From contig JXTB01000061.1 of NCBI GenBank assembly GCA_002914805.1, positions 101,508 to 165,507 of the forward strand: a DNA stretch of 64,000 bases. Direction: 5' to 3'. This DNA is from Parasponia andersonii. Lineage: Eukaryota > Streptophyta > Magnoliopsida > Rosales > Cannabaceae. The notes under the pieces are model-generated. The model saw only the letters and a program-made list of their open reading frames with translations, was not told where the DNA came from and made no database searches. The first letter of the stretch is position 1. Each line of letters opens with the position of its first letter. This document shows, piece by piece, positions 9,400 through 21,502 of this stretch. Made by a program: the position numbers and the translations under genes.

Positions 9400-11240
9400 T
9401 CGCTGCTAACAATATTATACAGCCAGCTCCAACTCTGAAAATACAGGTTCTTCCTTCAAAATACTCAAAGCCAATCAAAGTCGCAGCATTTGTTGACACA
9501 GGAGCATCCTACTCGATCTTAAACCCGGACATCCTCCCTCAAAATATTGGAAGAAAAAGAAGCAATACTTCCATGCTGCCAATGGAGAGATCTTCTCAAC
9601 AGAACTCGTTAGTAAGCCGATAATGCTACAATTCTTTCCAGGATATTCAGCAGTACATAGAGTTCGTGGTTCTAAACTTCTTGGAAAAGATTGAATCATC
9701 AGCTTTGACATCTTTACCAAGAAGAAGGGAATGAGAATCCTTCCAGGAGGCCTAGCCTATAAGCAGTATTTCTCAGCCTGGGAACCAGTCCCAAATTTCT
9801 TCCATATCACCAATGATCCTCTCCTAGCCATCAAACAGAGGCTCATAGATAACTCATGTGCAGAGTCCCATTCTAAGTTCCTACTGAAATGTGATCATCC
9901 TCTATGGAAGAATGAGAGATATTTCATCACACTGCCCTTCAAAAAAAATGAGGATATTAACCCAACAAAGGCCAGCCATCTAGGAATGAATCCAGAGCAT
10001 CAGTAAATGGCCATACAAGAATGCGAGGAGCTCAGACTCTAAGGACTTATCAAAAATACCAGCTCAGCATGGGCATGTCATGCATTCTATGTCAACAAAA
10101 GATCAGAGCAAGCAAGAGGAAAACAAAGACAGGTAATTAATTATCAACCTTTAAATCATTTTCTAGCTAATGATAAATTCCCTCTTCCAGACAGAAACTC
10201 TTTGTTCCCGAGTCTTTCCTGGGCAAAAGTGTTTTCAAAATTTGACCTAAAAGCAGGTTTTTGGCAATTGGGAATCAAACCAGAAGAACGACCCAAAACA
10301 GCCATTTGTATCCCAAACCAACACCACCAATGGACGGTTATGCCATTTGGGCTTAAAACTGCTCCGTCATTATTCCAAAAAGCTATGATCACCATTTATA
10401 GCCCAATCCTAAACCAAGCCCTCATCTACATTGATGACATCCTCCTATTCTCTCCAGATGAAAAGGCCCATTATTATCTTTTGGCGCAATTCACAGAGAT
10501 CACAGAAAAAAATGGAATAATGCTCTCAGAAAAGAAGATGGACATAGCACGACCCAACATAGAATTCTTGGGAATGAAATTATATGATGGTCAATTCAAA
10601 ACCCAACCCCATATAGCCCAAGAAGAACTTCTAAATTTCCCAGACCATTATCTTACAAAGGTCCAAATACAACAATTCCTTGGCATAGCCAACTACTTGA
10701 GAGACTTTGTGCCTTACATCTCAAAGCTCACCAGCCCTCTGACTGCTATGCTCAAAAAAGGAGCTCAACAATGACCCCACAACAGACTGAAGCGGTCAAA
10801 AGATTAAAGAAAGAAATGCAAACATTACCACCACTCCAGATCCCCTCTGATGGAAAGAGAGTACTCCAAACAGACATAAGTGACAAACATTGGGGTGCAG
10901 TCTTATTGGAAGAAGATAAAGAAGGAAAAAGAGAGGTATGTGGATACAAAAGTGGCAGCTTTAAAGATTCCCAAATCTACTACCACTCCACATTCAAAGA
11001 ACTGCTAGCCGTAAAGATGAGAATAATGAAGTTCGAGTTTCACTTGATTGGACACCACTTCTTGGTAGAAACAGACTTCTCGTCTTTCCAAGGAATGATG
11101 ACCTTTAGGCAGAATAAACCTGTTAATGCCCAACTTTTCTGGCTTGCCACGTGGTTTTCCCAATATTCTTTCAAGGTGAAGCATATCAAAGGAAAAATTA
11201 ATGTCGTTCTAGACTTCTTGTCAAGGCCACCTCAAAACAG
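9400..11240 (+). pseudogene. Protease, reverse transcriptase and RNase H region, copy B
   Basis: A retropepsin signature FVDTGASYSILN (codons near 9489-9524) marks the aspartic protease. Downstream are RT motifs FDLKAGFWQLGIKPEERPKT, WTVMPFGLKTAPSLFQKAM and YIDDILLFS (YIDD codons at 10427-10438), then RNase H motifs LQTDISDKHWGAVLLEED and STFKELLAVK and the closing VKHIKGKINV stretch. The order PR-RT-RH is that of all caulimovirids. It is a fossil with several breaks. Confidence 0.9.
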
Positions 11241-11310
11241 TATAAAAGGTCCTGCCTAAATCAATTGTAAAGTTATCAAAGCCATTCCATTTCTATCACA
11301 AATATACACA

Positions 11311-12429
11311 ATGGCATCCTCCTCTCAGGCATCCTTCATTCCACCATATTTCCCGAAACATGCCCAGAAGATTATCAAGAGCCGCCGATATAAAGAAAAG
11401 GCCATTCAGAGAGCACTAGTCCTACAATCTTGGCTCATTCAAAATATCGGACTACCGATGGAAAAAGATTTAGGTATCCATCCCGTTTACCCATTTTCAA
11501 AACTACTACCTTTCAAGGATACCTACTTCATGCCTAAACAATTGGTCCATTTCTTCTGGTATCTGGTAAGTTCTTACACAATTGCAATAGAAATCTAAAC
11601 CAATCAGATAAGAACAACAATCTGTAGCTACCAAAAAAAAGAAGAATTCCATCCTGTCTATCAGGTCCAAAAAGATCAGCTGCATTGTTTCCATACTCTC
11701 CCTGAATGGGACCAGATCCTAACAGATGAATGGAATAAAGTTAAGAGGAAAAGGCCAACCACACTAGCAGATGCACCAAAGTTCCCCGGAGACAACTTCA
11801 TCCACATCTTCGACTGTTGGACGATACTCTTCTTAAATCTCTCATTTACAAAAGAAGGAAGCACTATCATCTCCTACACCATAAATGCTGAAGTCTACAA
11901 ATCCAGCGAGCATCATATGGTCACCATAAGAAACCCTGATTATCGACAACTTTAGAAAATATTATTCCTACAAAATGGAATAATTCCAGATGAAATATGG
12001 CCAAAACCAGAAGATGACGCGCTATCGGAACATTATTCACCAACCTATATAGCTCAGATGTATAAGGACATGGAGCTTTTCCTCACCCATAACAATGATG
12101 GACCTTGGATGCCACCAGAAGAAAATCAGTGTACCACAAACCGGACTGATGCTATCAATTATCAAGCCTCGGTATTTCAAGATTCTCAAGACCCATATGA
12201 CTGGTCTCCTCTGTCGATGTCTCAGATTAACCATGAACTCACTAGGACCACAACGTGGCTGCGTGTTCAATCCAAGTGTATGTCCCAAAAAGACCCATCC
12301 AGCTTATCCCTTGAAGATGAGATGATATTGAACCGTATGAACCCTCGACCACAACCACATGACTTGTCAGATAGTGACAAATATATCATGAATTCTAGTC
12401 CCAGTCATGAGCCCACTTTCGGATGGTAG
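11311..12429 (+). pseudogene. Florendovirus second ORF, copy B
   Basis: Starts MASSSQASFIPPYFPKHAQK and ends with SPSHEPTFGW, the same termini and spacing as copies A and C. Its function is unknown. It lies 70 bp after the RNase H region and directly before the intergenic repeats. It is a fossil with a few breaks. Confidence 0.8.
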
Positions 12430-13004
12430 CTTAGGTCAAGTCTTGTCTCTAGCTTTTGTAAAAGGGGATTCCTTCTCCTTAGTCAGTAATTGTCTTTAGC
12501 TTTTGTAAAAGGATATTCTTTCTCCTTCATCAGTACTTATCTTTAACTTTTGTGAAAGGAGATTCCCTCTCCTTCATTAGTACTTGTCTTTAGCTTTTGT
12601 AAAAGGAGATTCATTCTCCCTCGTCAGTACTTATTTTTAGCTTTTGTAAAAAGAGATTCCTTTTCCTTAGTCAGTACTTGTCTTTAGCTTTTGTAAAAGG
12701 TGATTCCTTCTCCTTTAGTTAGGGTTTGCCTTTATCTTGAGTTTCCTTATCTGAGAAGGGGCCCTAGTATTGTATAAATACCTCTTCTTCCCTCAGAAGA
12801 AGGGGGGAAGAAGAAAGGAAATAAAAAAATCTTTGTAGTATCAGAAAATATGCCTAGTCTCTAAACTCCTCTCTGAGATTTCTTGTTAGTTAGTAGAGAA
12901 ATTACCTAACCAAAGGAAATGTTCCTAAGGCTCACCAAATACTAGTATTCATTTGTGATCAGACTAGTATCTACTACTAATAGGAGTCTCAGACCGTTGT
13001 CAAC
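12430..13004 (+). promoter_or_regulatory. Florendovirus intergenic promoter region, copy B, with six 47-bp repeats
   Basis: Six 47-bp units (about 12450-12731) of the AGCTTTTGTAAAAGGAGATT family precede a TATA box (TATAAATA, 12773-12780) and the same CCTCTTCTTC..GAAGAAGGGG hairpin. Copies A and C have four units each, so the array varies in number between copies. Confidence 0.85.
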
Positions 13005-14062
13005 ATGAGCAACCCTCAAGCCCCTCCAGAAACCTCCTCATCCAACCACCTTATTTCTCAGCTTAGCCTATCTCCTTCTCCTTCACTTCGAAAGTCTTCT
13101 GCTTCTAAGTTAGAATATCTATATGAACTTAACTATGTTTCAGAAGAAACTAAGATCACCTCTGAAAACCTTCCTCTTATTAATCTGTACCATGCTTTCA
13201 CTAAATCATCATCCTCCATCACCCAATCCATAAAATCTTTAATCAAACCTACCCCTTGTTCCACCAAAGAATATATCCAGTCCACCAAGTTTGACCAATG
13301 TGAGCTTCCTGCTACCAACAAAGAACTCTATGTCACCCTACAAATCCCACCAGAATTCCCACCCCAGTGGATAGAACAAGATATTAGTCATATCCATTTT
13401 GGAGCTATTCGCCTTGTGCATACCATGGCTGAAAAAGTCTCCCTGTCTATGCAAAAATTCCCATTCTCGATACCAAAATGTTGAAATACCAACATGCTTG
13501 TATAGGTATCATTCAAACAACCCTCAATGCAGGAACATACATTGTCACTTTCTACCCAAACTTTTGCATGTCGTTAAAAGATAAAAGATTGTCTGATGCC
13601 CTTAAAGTCCAGCTACAAATTATAGGCATAGAACAAGATTCACAAGCCATGGGTGCCACCCTTCATTACCAGATGGTATACCGAGTCCAAAACCATACCT
13701 TAGATCTGGCTTTTCCAACAACTTCGAATGCCTTACTTGTCTCGGTCAACTCTCATCACGTACCAAGTTGTACTCATATCCCAAGGCAGATCTCAACTGA
13801 AGAACTCAAGAAGATAATTCTTGACTCTTGGATAACAGGTTATGAACAGCTATACCAACCCCAGGTACAAATCCAGTCCTCAAATCCCTCTTTCAAAACA
13901 GTGAAAGATGGGAAAATAGAAATCACCTTCAACAAAAAAGAAGAGGTGTCGGACTACTTCACCACACAATATATGATGTCTACAGTCATTCCTTCAGTAG
14001 CAGATATCGAATCATTTGATATAGATGGAAACCATTGTTATGCTTTCAACTCAAGAACATGA
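13005..14062 (+). pseudogene. Movement protein region, copy B
   Basis: Starts MSNPQAPPETSSSNHLISQL and carries the same 30K core as copy A (SHIHFGAIRLV; YQHACIGIIQTTLNAGTYIV; FYPNFCMSL). The C-terminal part (about 13640-14060) is more open here than in copy A and includes EEVSDYFTTQYMMSTVIPS and ADIESFDIDGNHCYAF. It is a fossil with a few breaks. Confidence 0.87.
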
Positions 14063-14436
14063 CACTGCTATAGGGACATATGTAATTGCCAGATGTGCTC
14101 AGCAGATAACCTACTAGAAGTCAAGCCCCAGACAAAGAAAGCAGGTCGTGCACTAAAAGAATAAATTGAGGCAGGATCAAAGAAAGTAGGTCTTCTTGGG
14201 CAACCATCAGGAAAATTTGACTATATAATCAGATATTCCTACCCTCAAAATACTCAGCATGAATCTCCTTTACCACCAATTACTCAGACTACAGTCTAGA
14301 ATCCAAAACACCTATGAAGAGCTCATAAAGCTTATACGATAAGGGGCAGTCCCAAAACAGGTCTTTTCAGCAAAAGAGGCAGAAATGAAGAGCCTTTAGA
14401 ACTAATATGCTACCTTACAAGAACAATTGAAGCAGC

Positions 14437-15020
14437 TAGTCCTAGTATTCACCTGGTAATAGTCAACCTAGGTAGGATATTATAAGCTCTTTCTACTAGC
14501 CAATGTTTCTCTGATAGCACACCTTGGCTTTGGCGAGACATATGGCTTTTCCAGAGCTTAACATATACTACTTGAGCCTTCTGATCACAAATGAATACTA
14601 GTATTTGGTGATCCTTAGGAATATTTCCTCTAGTTAGGTAATCTCTCTCCTAACTAACAAGAAATATCAAAGAGGAGTTTAGAGACTAGGTATATTTCTG
14701 AAACTACAAAGATCTTTTTTATTTCCTTTTTTCTTCCCCCCTTCTTCCCTCAGAAGAAGGGATATTTATACAATACCACGGCCCTTTCTCAGAGAAAGAA
14801 ACTCAAGACTAAAGGCAAACCCTAACTAAAGGAGAAGGAATCTCCTTTTACAAATGTTAAAGACAAGTACTGACTAAGGAGAAGGAATCTCCTTTTACAA
14901 AAGCTAAAGACAAGTACTGACGAAGGGGAAGGAATCTCCTTTTACAAAAGCTAAAGATAAGTACTGACTAAGGAGAAGGAATCTCCTTTTACAAAAGCTA
15001 GAGACAAGACTTGACCTAAG
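14437..15020 (-). promoter_or_regulatory. Florendovirus intergenic/leader region, copy C, with four 47-bp repeats
   Basis: Reverse-strand equivalent of the copy A region: four 47-bp units (about 14830-15005), TATAAATA (14763-14770 read on the minus strand), the hairpin beside it, and leader sequence up to the junction with copy B. Confidence 0.85.
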
Positions 15021-16139
15021 CTACCATCCGAAAGCGGGCTCATGATTGGGACTGGAGTTCATGATATCTTTGTCACTATCTAACGAGTCATGTGGTTGTG
15101 GTCGAGGGTCCATATGGTTCAATATCATCTCATCTTCAAGGGATAAGCTGGAAGGGTCTTTTTGGGAGATACACTTGGATTGAACATGCTGCCACGTTGT
15201 GGCCCTAGTGAGTTCATGGTTAATCTGAGACATCGACGAAGGAGATTGATCATATAGGTCTTGAGAATCTTGAAATACCGAGGCTTGATAATTGACAGCA
15301 TCAATCTGGTCTGTGGTACATTGATTTTCTTCTGGTAGCATCCAAGGTCCATCATTGTTATGGGTGAGGAAAAGCTCCATGTCCTTATACATCTGAGCTG
15401 TATAGGCAGATGAATAATGTTCCCATAGTGCGTCATCTTCTGGTTTTGGCCATATTTCATCTGGAATTATTCCATTTTTTAGGAATAATATCTTCTAAAG
15501 TTGTCAATACTTAGGGTTTCCTATGGTGACCATTTGATGCTCGCTGGATTTGTAGACTTTAGCATTTGTGGTGTAGGAGACGATAATGCTTCCTTCTTTT
15601 GTAAATGAGAGATTTAAGAAGAGTATCGTCCTACAGTCAAAGATGTGGATGGAGTAGTCTCCAGGGAATTTCGGTGCATCTGCTAGCATGGTTGGCCTTT
15701 TCCCTTTAACTTTATTCCATTCATCTGTTAGGATCTAGTCCCATTCAGAGAAAGTATGGAACCAACGCAGCAGATCTGTTTGGACCTGGTAGACGGGATG
15801 GAATTCTTCTTTTTCTTGGTAGCTGCGGATTGTTGTTCTGATCTGATTGGTTTGGATTTCTATTACAATTGTGTAAGAACTTACCAGATACCAGAAGAAA
15901 TGGGCTAATTGTTTAGGCATGAAGTAGGTATCCTTGAAAGATAGTAATTTTGAAAATGGGTAAACGGGATGGATACCTAAATCTTTTACCATCGGTGGTC
16001 CGATATTTTGAATGAGCCAAGATTGTTAGACTAGTGCTCTCTGAACGGCCTTTTCTTTAGGTCGGCAGCTCTTGATAATCTTCTGGGCATCTTTCGGGAA
16101 AGATGGTGGAAGGAGGGATGCCTGAGAGGAGGATGCCAT
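15021..16139 (-). pseudogene. Florendovirus second ORF, copy C
   Basis: The minus strand encodes the same protein family as 3646-4764. Recognisable parts include HPVYPFSKLLSFKDTYFMPK, TIRSYQEKEEFHPVYQ, and the C-terminal acidic stretch ending SPNHEPAFGW. Function unknown. It is a fossil with a few breaks. Confidence 0.8.
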
Positions 16140-16149
16140 TGTGTATATT

Positions 16150-18060
16150 TGTGGTAGAACTGGAATGGCTTGGTGACTTTACAATTGATTTGGGCAGGAC
16201 CTTTTATACTATTTTGAGGTGGCCTTGACAAGAATTCTGGAATGACATTAATTTTTTCTTTGATATGCTTCACCTTGAAGGAATATTGGGAAGACCACAT
16301 GGCAAGCTGGAGAAGTTGGGCGTTAACAGGTTTATTCTGCCTGAAGGTCATCATTCCTTAGAAAGATGAGAAGTCTATTTCTACCAAGAAGTGGTGTCCA
16401 ATTAAGTGAAACTCGAACTTCATTATTCCCATCTTTACAGCAAGCAGTTCTTTGAATATAGAGTGGTAGTGGATTTAGGAATCTTTAAAACTGCCACTTT
16501 TGTATCCACATACCTTTCTTTTTTCCTTTTTTATCTTCTTCCAATAAGACTGCACCCCAATGTCTGTCACTTGCATCTGTTTGGAGTACTCTCTTTCCAT
16601 CAGAGGGGATCTGGAGTGGTTGTAATGTTTGCATTTCTTTCTTCAATTTTTGACCGCTTCAGTTTGTTGTGGGGTCCATTGTTGAGCTCCTTTTTTGAGC
16701 ATAGCAGTCAGAGGGCTGGTGAGCTTTGAGATGTAAGACACAAAGTCTCTCAAGTAGTTGGCTATGCCAAGGAATTGTTGTATTTGGACCTTTGTAAGAT
16801 AATGGTCTAGGAACTTTAGAAGTTCTTCTTGGGCTATATGAGGTTGGGTTTCGAATTGACCATCATATAATTTCATGCCCAAGAATTCTATGTTGGGTCA
16901 TGCTATGACCATCTTCTTTTCTGAGAGCATTATTCCATTTTTTTCTGTGAGCTCTGTGAATTGGGCCAAAAGGTAATAATGGGCCTTTTCTTCTGGAGAG
17001 AACAGGAGGATGTCATCAATGTAGATGAGGGCCTGGTTTAGGATTGGGCTATAAATGGTGATCATAGCCTTTTGGAATAATGACGGAGCAGTTTTAAGCT
17101 CAAATGGCATAACCGTCCATTGGTAGTGTTGGTTTGGGATACAAAAGGCTGTTTTGGGTCATTCTTCTGGTTTGATGCCCAATTGCCAAAAACCTACTTT
17201 TAGGTCAAATTTTGAAAACATTTTTGCCCAGGAAAGACTGGAGAACAACGAGTTTTTGTTTGGAAGAGGGAATTTATCATCAGCTAGAAAATGATTTAAA
17301 GGTTGATAATTAATTACTAGTCTTTGTTTTCCTCTTGCCTGCTCTGATCTTTTGTTGACATAGAATGCGTGACATGCCTATGCTGAGCTGGTATTTTTGA
17401 TGAGTCCTTGAAGTCTGAGCTCCTCGTATTCTTGTATGGCCATTTGCTGATGCTCTGGATTCATTCTTGGATGTCTGGACTTTGTTGGGTTAATATCCTC
17501 ATTTTTTTGAAGGGCAGTGTGATGAAATATCTCTCATTCTTCCAAAGAGGATGATCATATTTCAGTAGGAACTTAGAATAGGACTCTGCACAAGAGTTAT
17601 CTATAAGCCTCTGTTTGATGGCTAAGAGAGGATTATTAGTGATATTGAAGAAATTTGGGACTAGTTCCCAGGCTGAGAAATACTGCTTATAAGCTAGGCC
17701 TCCTGGAAGGATTCTCATTCCCTTCTTCTTGGTGACGATGTCAAAGCCGTTGATTAAATCTTTTCCAAGAAGTTTAGAACCACGAACTCTATATACTTCC
17801 GAACATCCTGGAAATAATTGTAGCATTATCGGCTTACTAACGAGATCTGTTGAGAAGATCTCTCCATTGGCGGCATGGAAGTATTGCTTCTGTTTCTTCC
17901 AATATTTTGGAGGGAGGATGTCTGGGTTTAAGATCGAGTAGGATGCTCCTGTGTCAACAAATGCTACGACTTTGATTGGCTTTGAATATTTTGAAGGAAG
18001 AACCTGTATTTTTAGAGTTGGAGCTGGCTGTATAATATTGATAGCAGCGATCTAGTATTG
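16150..18060 (-). pseudogene. Protease, reverse transcriptase and RNase H region, copy C
   Basis: The protease DTGA motif lies near 17947-17960 and the RT YIDD codons at 17012-17023 (minus strand). RT flanks SLFQKAMITIYSPILNQ and QQFLGIANYLRDFVSY are clear, and the RNase H end VKHIKEKINVIPEFLSRPP closes the region. Same family and order as copies A and B. It is a fossil with several breaks. Confidence 0.9.
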
Positions 18061-18105
18061 CTCAGCTTCTTCTTGATCTGACCATTCAGAGGAATCTGTG
18101 GGGAG

Positions 18106-19155
18106 TTAGAGTGCACAAACTGTATCTAGACTGATTTCTTCATCTAACGAAAAGATTGATTCTACATCATTGTCTGACAGAGAAATTCCTGTTGCATTTT
18201 CGATATGAGAAATCATCTTGGCCGTTTTTCCCTTCGGACATTGTTTCGCAAAATGACCCTTTTGTCCACATATATGGCAATGATCTGAGGTTTTCCCAAA
18301 TCGTCTTTTCTTTCTGAGGAATCTCCAAGGCATTTGGGACTTCTTCTTTTTGTTGTGGGAAGGCCTGGAGGATTCTTTAGAGCGCCTTTGTTTTTTGAAC
18401 CGATTTTGGCTGCACAAATATGTATGGTGGGCTAAGCATTTTGTCAGGAGATCCTTTTGGCTGTAAGCTTTATCCAATTATTTGGTTTGCTTTATGTATT
18501 CTTGGAGGAACTTGTTTTGAGAGCACATTTTATCAAGCGCTCTAAGCAAAAGTTGGTATAGTTCCCCTAGTGTTGTGTTTTGTAGAGTTTTTCCACTAAA
18601 AGATAAAAGCCTGAAGGTTTCTTCTCCCAGAGGATCTGGGATGGATGATAGGAAGGCTTGTTTAAGATTTGAATCATCAACTCCACTAATAAGGTAGAAC
18701 CGTTTGGTCATCTGTTGGAAGTGCTTTTCTAGATCTTTTCTCTGCATAGAGCAACATTTCATCTTGAAGAATTTTGCTCTCAGTCATTCTGTTATCTGGG
18801 TCTCTTGCCCACAGAACTCTATATAGAGAAGATTCAAGGCTCCTTCAATCGACGTGTCATGTATAAATTGTAGTTGTCTGTATTCTCCAAGACTTTGCCA
18901 CCAGTCATGTAAGATTCCTGTAAAACCAGAAGTAAAATTAAGAAGGATATCTCCTCTATGGCTTCTAGGTTTTTGGGCTTCTAAAAGAAGCCATGCCTTG
19001 AATTCTTGAAAGCGTCCTCTCCATTTGGTTGGTGGTAGATCGTCGAGAGTGAACGTCTGGAATCTTCCTTTAGATGTCTTTGGTGCTGGCTCGTTCGTTG
19101 CTGTCTGGTTTGAGTCTGTCTCTTGTTCTTGCTTCTCAATAATAGGCTTTGTCAT
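18106..19155 (-). pseudogene. Florendovirus coat protein with zinc knuckle, copy C
   Basis: Starts MTKPIIEKQEQETDSNQT. The core FQEFKAWLLLEAQKPRSHRG, the WWQSLGEY stretch and LISGVDDSNLKQAFLSSIPD follow. A CCHC knuckle CHICGQKGHFAKQC is complete here, then an acidic tail LSDNDVESIFSLDEEI. The leader upstream of this ATG differs from the sequence upstream of the same codon in copy B. It is a fossil with a few breaks. Confidence 0.88.
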
Positions 19156-19265
19156 TGTTGTTCTTGAGGTTTAGGGTTTAGAGTGAGCCTTTTGTAGGGT
19201 GAGCCTTTTGTCCTTTCCCGTTACTGCCTCCCAATTCTATTGATGTGCTTGTATATATATAATGT
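19156..19265 (-). promoter_or_regulatory. Putative TATA box and leader upstream of the copy C coat protein ATG
   Basis: On the minus strand a TTATATATATAC element (19252-19262) lies about 97 bp before the ATG at 19155. The leader has a direct repeat (GTGAGCCTTTTGT read on the plus strand at 19183-19195 and 19199-19211) and a CTAAACCCTAAACC stretch 13 nt before the ATG. It resembles a plant promoter and 5' UTR. Whether it is viral (an internal promoter or a separate genome component) or flanking host DNA is unresolved. Confidence 0.4.
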
Positions 19266-19689
19266 CCCCCAAATTCCACCGACTCCCATTAGTTTCCTAA
19301 TTATTCAAATTAGGTTTCCTTCGCCTTATCATCTCATCAAGGATCAAAATCACAAGCTAGGCCAAAGTCCAACCCACTCTAAATAACTTTGAGTTGTGCC
19401 ATTGGGCCACCATTTATGCAAAGCCCAAAGTACAATTAACATTAAACATATGAAGACATATAGAATGGGCCACTAGGTTAATTTTTTCTTTATAGAAAAG
19501 GCCTACATATAATTGGTCCAAAGAACACAAATTGTCTTTCTGATTTCTTTCATGTCAATTATTACTCCCAATTTGTGATTTATCCTCAAAATTGCTATTA
19601 TTTTCTTGAATGAGAAAAACAGTAGAATTAGCTTAAAATAATAAATAAAACTAACCAACAACAAATAAAATTAAGGGGTAATATATATG
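19266..19689. other. Unassigned AT-rich flank with a TA microsatellite
   Basis: No gene is seen. A short (TA)n tract lies at about 19680-19702. Florendovirus loci are reported to lie often near TA repeats, and this one does so on its right side. Confidence 0.5.
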
Positions 19690-21461
19690 TATATATATAT
19701 AATAAACTCTTATAAAATATACATGATCACATTATGAAATCAACGGAAAAATTAATAGATTTAGGTTTTAAAATTTTTCATGAAAAATTTCATAACCATA
19801 GAACATGTATGTATCATATACATGATTATGTATAACATAAATTAAATCTAGATGTATAAACCTTAGAAATAAAATTAGGATTTACCTGTTGTAGCGTGTT
19901 CCTCCTTGATCCTCTTATTGAAAGTAATCAAATCTCCAACCCTAGATCTTCTTGTATATGTCTTGCTCTTAATTGATGAGACGAGTGGGTACCAAGTTGA
20001 ATCCATCGTTGGAGAACGATTAAGAACGTCTTCTTGATCTTTTGGAATACTAGGACATGAGATGAGGCTGTGAGGTTGCAGGAAACTTTTTCTCTCCTCT
20101 CTTTCTCAGCCTTAGCTAAAATTCACTCTCTTTCTCTCTCTCCCTCTATTTCATGTGTAGTACTAATATGTTACTGTACAGTTTTTTCTCTCATATATTT
20201 TATATATATGGGGCTCAAAACTGCTAATCCTAGTCCAACTAGGATTGTGCTTATTCTCCAATTTGAGCTTGAGTATATTTTTTATAAATATGTCTAACTC
20301 ATGTAACTTATCTATAAAAATACTAACTTCTTTATAGAGTTATTTTTTCACATAGTTTTATGAAACTAATTTCATAAATACTACTAACCAAATAACGAGC
20401 TTTGTTGAGTTAGACAAGGAACCAAATAGATCCAAATAATCTAAGCTCTAATAGTATAATAAATACATAATAACTCTTATTATGGTATTTATATAAATAT
20501 TATTAGTAAAGGAAATACTCTACTAAAGATCCAATATTGCATTCTTAGATTAAATGTCATGCTTTTATAGAAATGTAATCAACTAGCCTTGATTAACTGA
20601 TCCATCTAGTATATTCTATTCCATATGTAAAATCTCTATACAATACTGTAGTTGGATAGATAAAATTACTGTAATATCCTTCCAACACATATTTACCTTT
20701 AAGTTAGCATCTTTTTATCAAGGAATAATGTTGTCGATAATTTTTATTCTCAATGGCTATTTAGACAAACTTATCAATCAATTCACAAAGTAATACAAAG
20801 ATCTTAAATTTAACTACTCCATGAATCTTGAAAGACCTTAAAGTGGCATTAATGTATAGTGTCTTTAACTATTTAGTATTTCTGTCAATTCATAAGCTAT
20901 AATCTCTAATATGCTGGATTTCGCATTTAATTTCACATAGATTAGTCTTTTAACAAATCAAAATACTATAACCCATGAAAGCAAGTCTAATCAAATATCA
21001 ATGATTAAGATCTACATGCTAAGAGCTAGTTTGTGGTAATACTAAGAATTGTATTATGGCACTCCAATTCTTTATATTACTTGGTCTAGTTCAATATATA
21101 TAACTTATTTATATTGTACTAATGTTTTTATCAGAAGTCAGACACTTCAATGATTTGAGACACATCATTCCTGTTAAAATAGACAAATACTACAACCTAT
21201 AGTAAATAAAATATTCCATCTTTATTTACAGATTGTGAGCTAGTTAATTTAGACTTAGATAAAGAAATAAATCTCCTTATAATTAACACTTAATCATGTT
21301 TATTTTTTTATACACAAATAAAGTCATGGAATCTTTTTCAGATAAATAAACTATTTGACTGAGAGAATTCTAGCAAGTATCATAATTGCATATGAGAGAA
21401 TTTCATTTATATTAAAAGGGTAAAATTAGAAATCTATTTTGAGTAAGTATCCCAACATTCA
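19690..21461 (-). repeat. LTR-like segment, probably Ty1/copia, minus strand
   Basis: At its right edge the minus strand starts TGTTGGGATACTTACTCAAA, a typical copia LTR start. The body has a pyrimidine-rich tract with CTCTCTTTCTCTCTCTCCCT (20120-20150) and a TATATATA element near 20200, and it ends in an AT-rich zone near the TA microsatellite. The left end is not defined, and there is no second copy in the window to prove LTR identity. Confidence 0.4.
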
Positions 21462-21502
21462 CGATGTAAAATTTCTCATTGAAGTTGATCAAAAATTTTA
21501 TC

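Larger units (their letters stand above)
8311..14436 (+). mobile_element. Endogenous florendovirus, copy B
   Basis: Parts in order: coat protein and zinc knuckle (8311-9345), protease (about 9400-9720), reverse transcriptase and RNase H (about 9960-11240), second ORF (11311-12429), intergenic promoter region (12430-13004), movement protein (13005 to about 14060), then part of the coiled-coil region up to about 14436. It lies head-to-tail with copy A and abuts the inverted copy C. It is a broken fossil with roughly ten to fifteen breaks. Similarity to copy C begins precisely at the ATG at 8311. Confidence 0.87.
14437..19155 (-). mobile_element. Endogenous florendovirus, copy C, inverted
   Basis: On the minus strand, from right to left: coat protein (19155 to about 18480), zinc knuckle (about 18477-18106), protease (about 18060-17720), reverse transcriptase (about 17460-16640), RNase H (about 16640-16150), second ORF (about 16139-15021) and intergenic/leader region (15020-14437). 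Orientation flips at about 14437, where copy B coiled-coil sequence meets copy C leader sequence. It is a broken fossil with about ten breaks. Its coat protein region is the most open of the copies. Confidence 0.87.

Noticed and set aside
14437-19155. The idea that the whole region is one long viral provirus
   Set aside because: Orientation flips at about 14437 and parts occur two or three times, so it is a cluster of separate copies, not one integrated genome.
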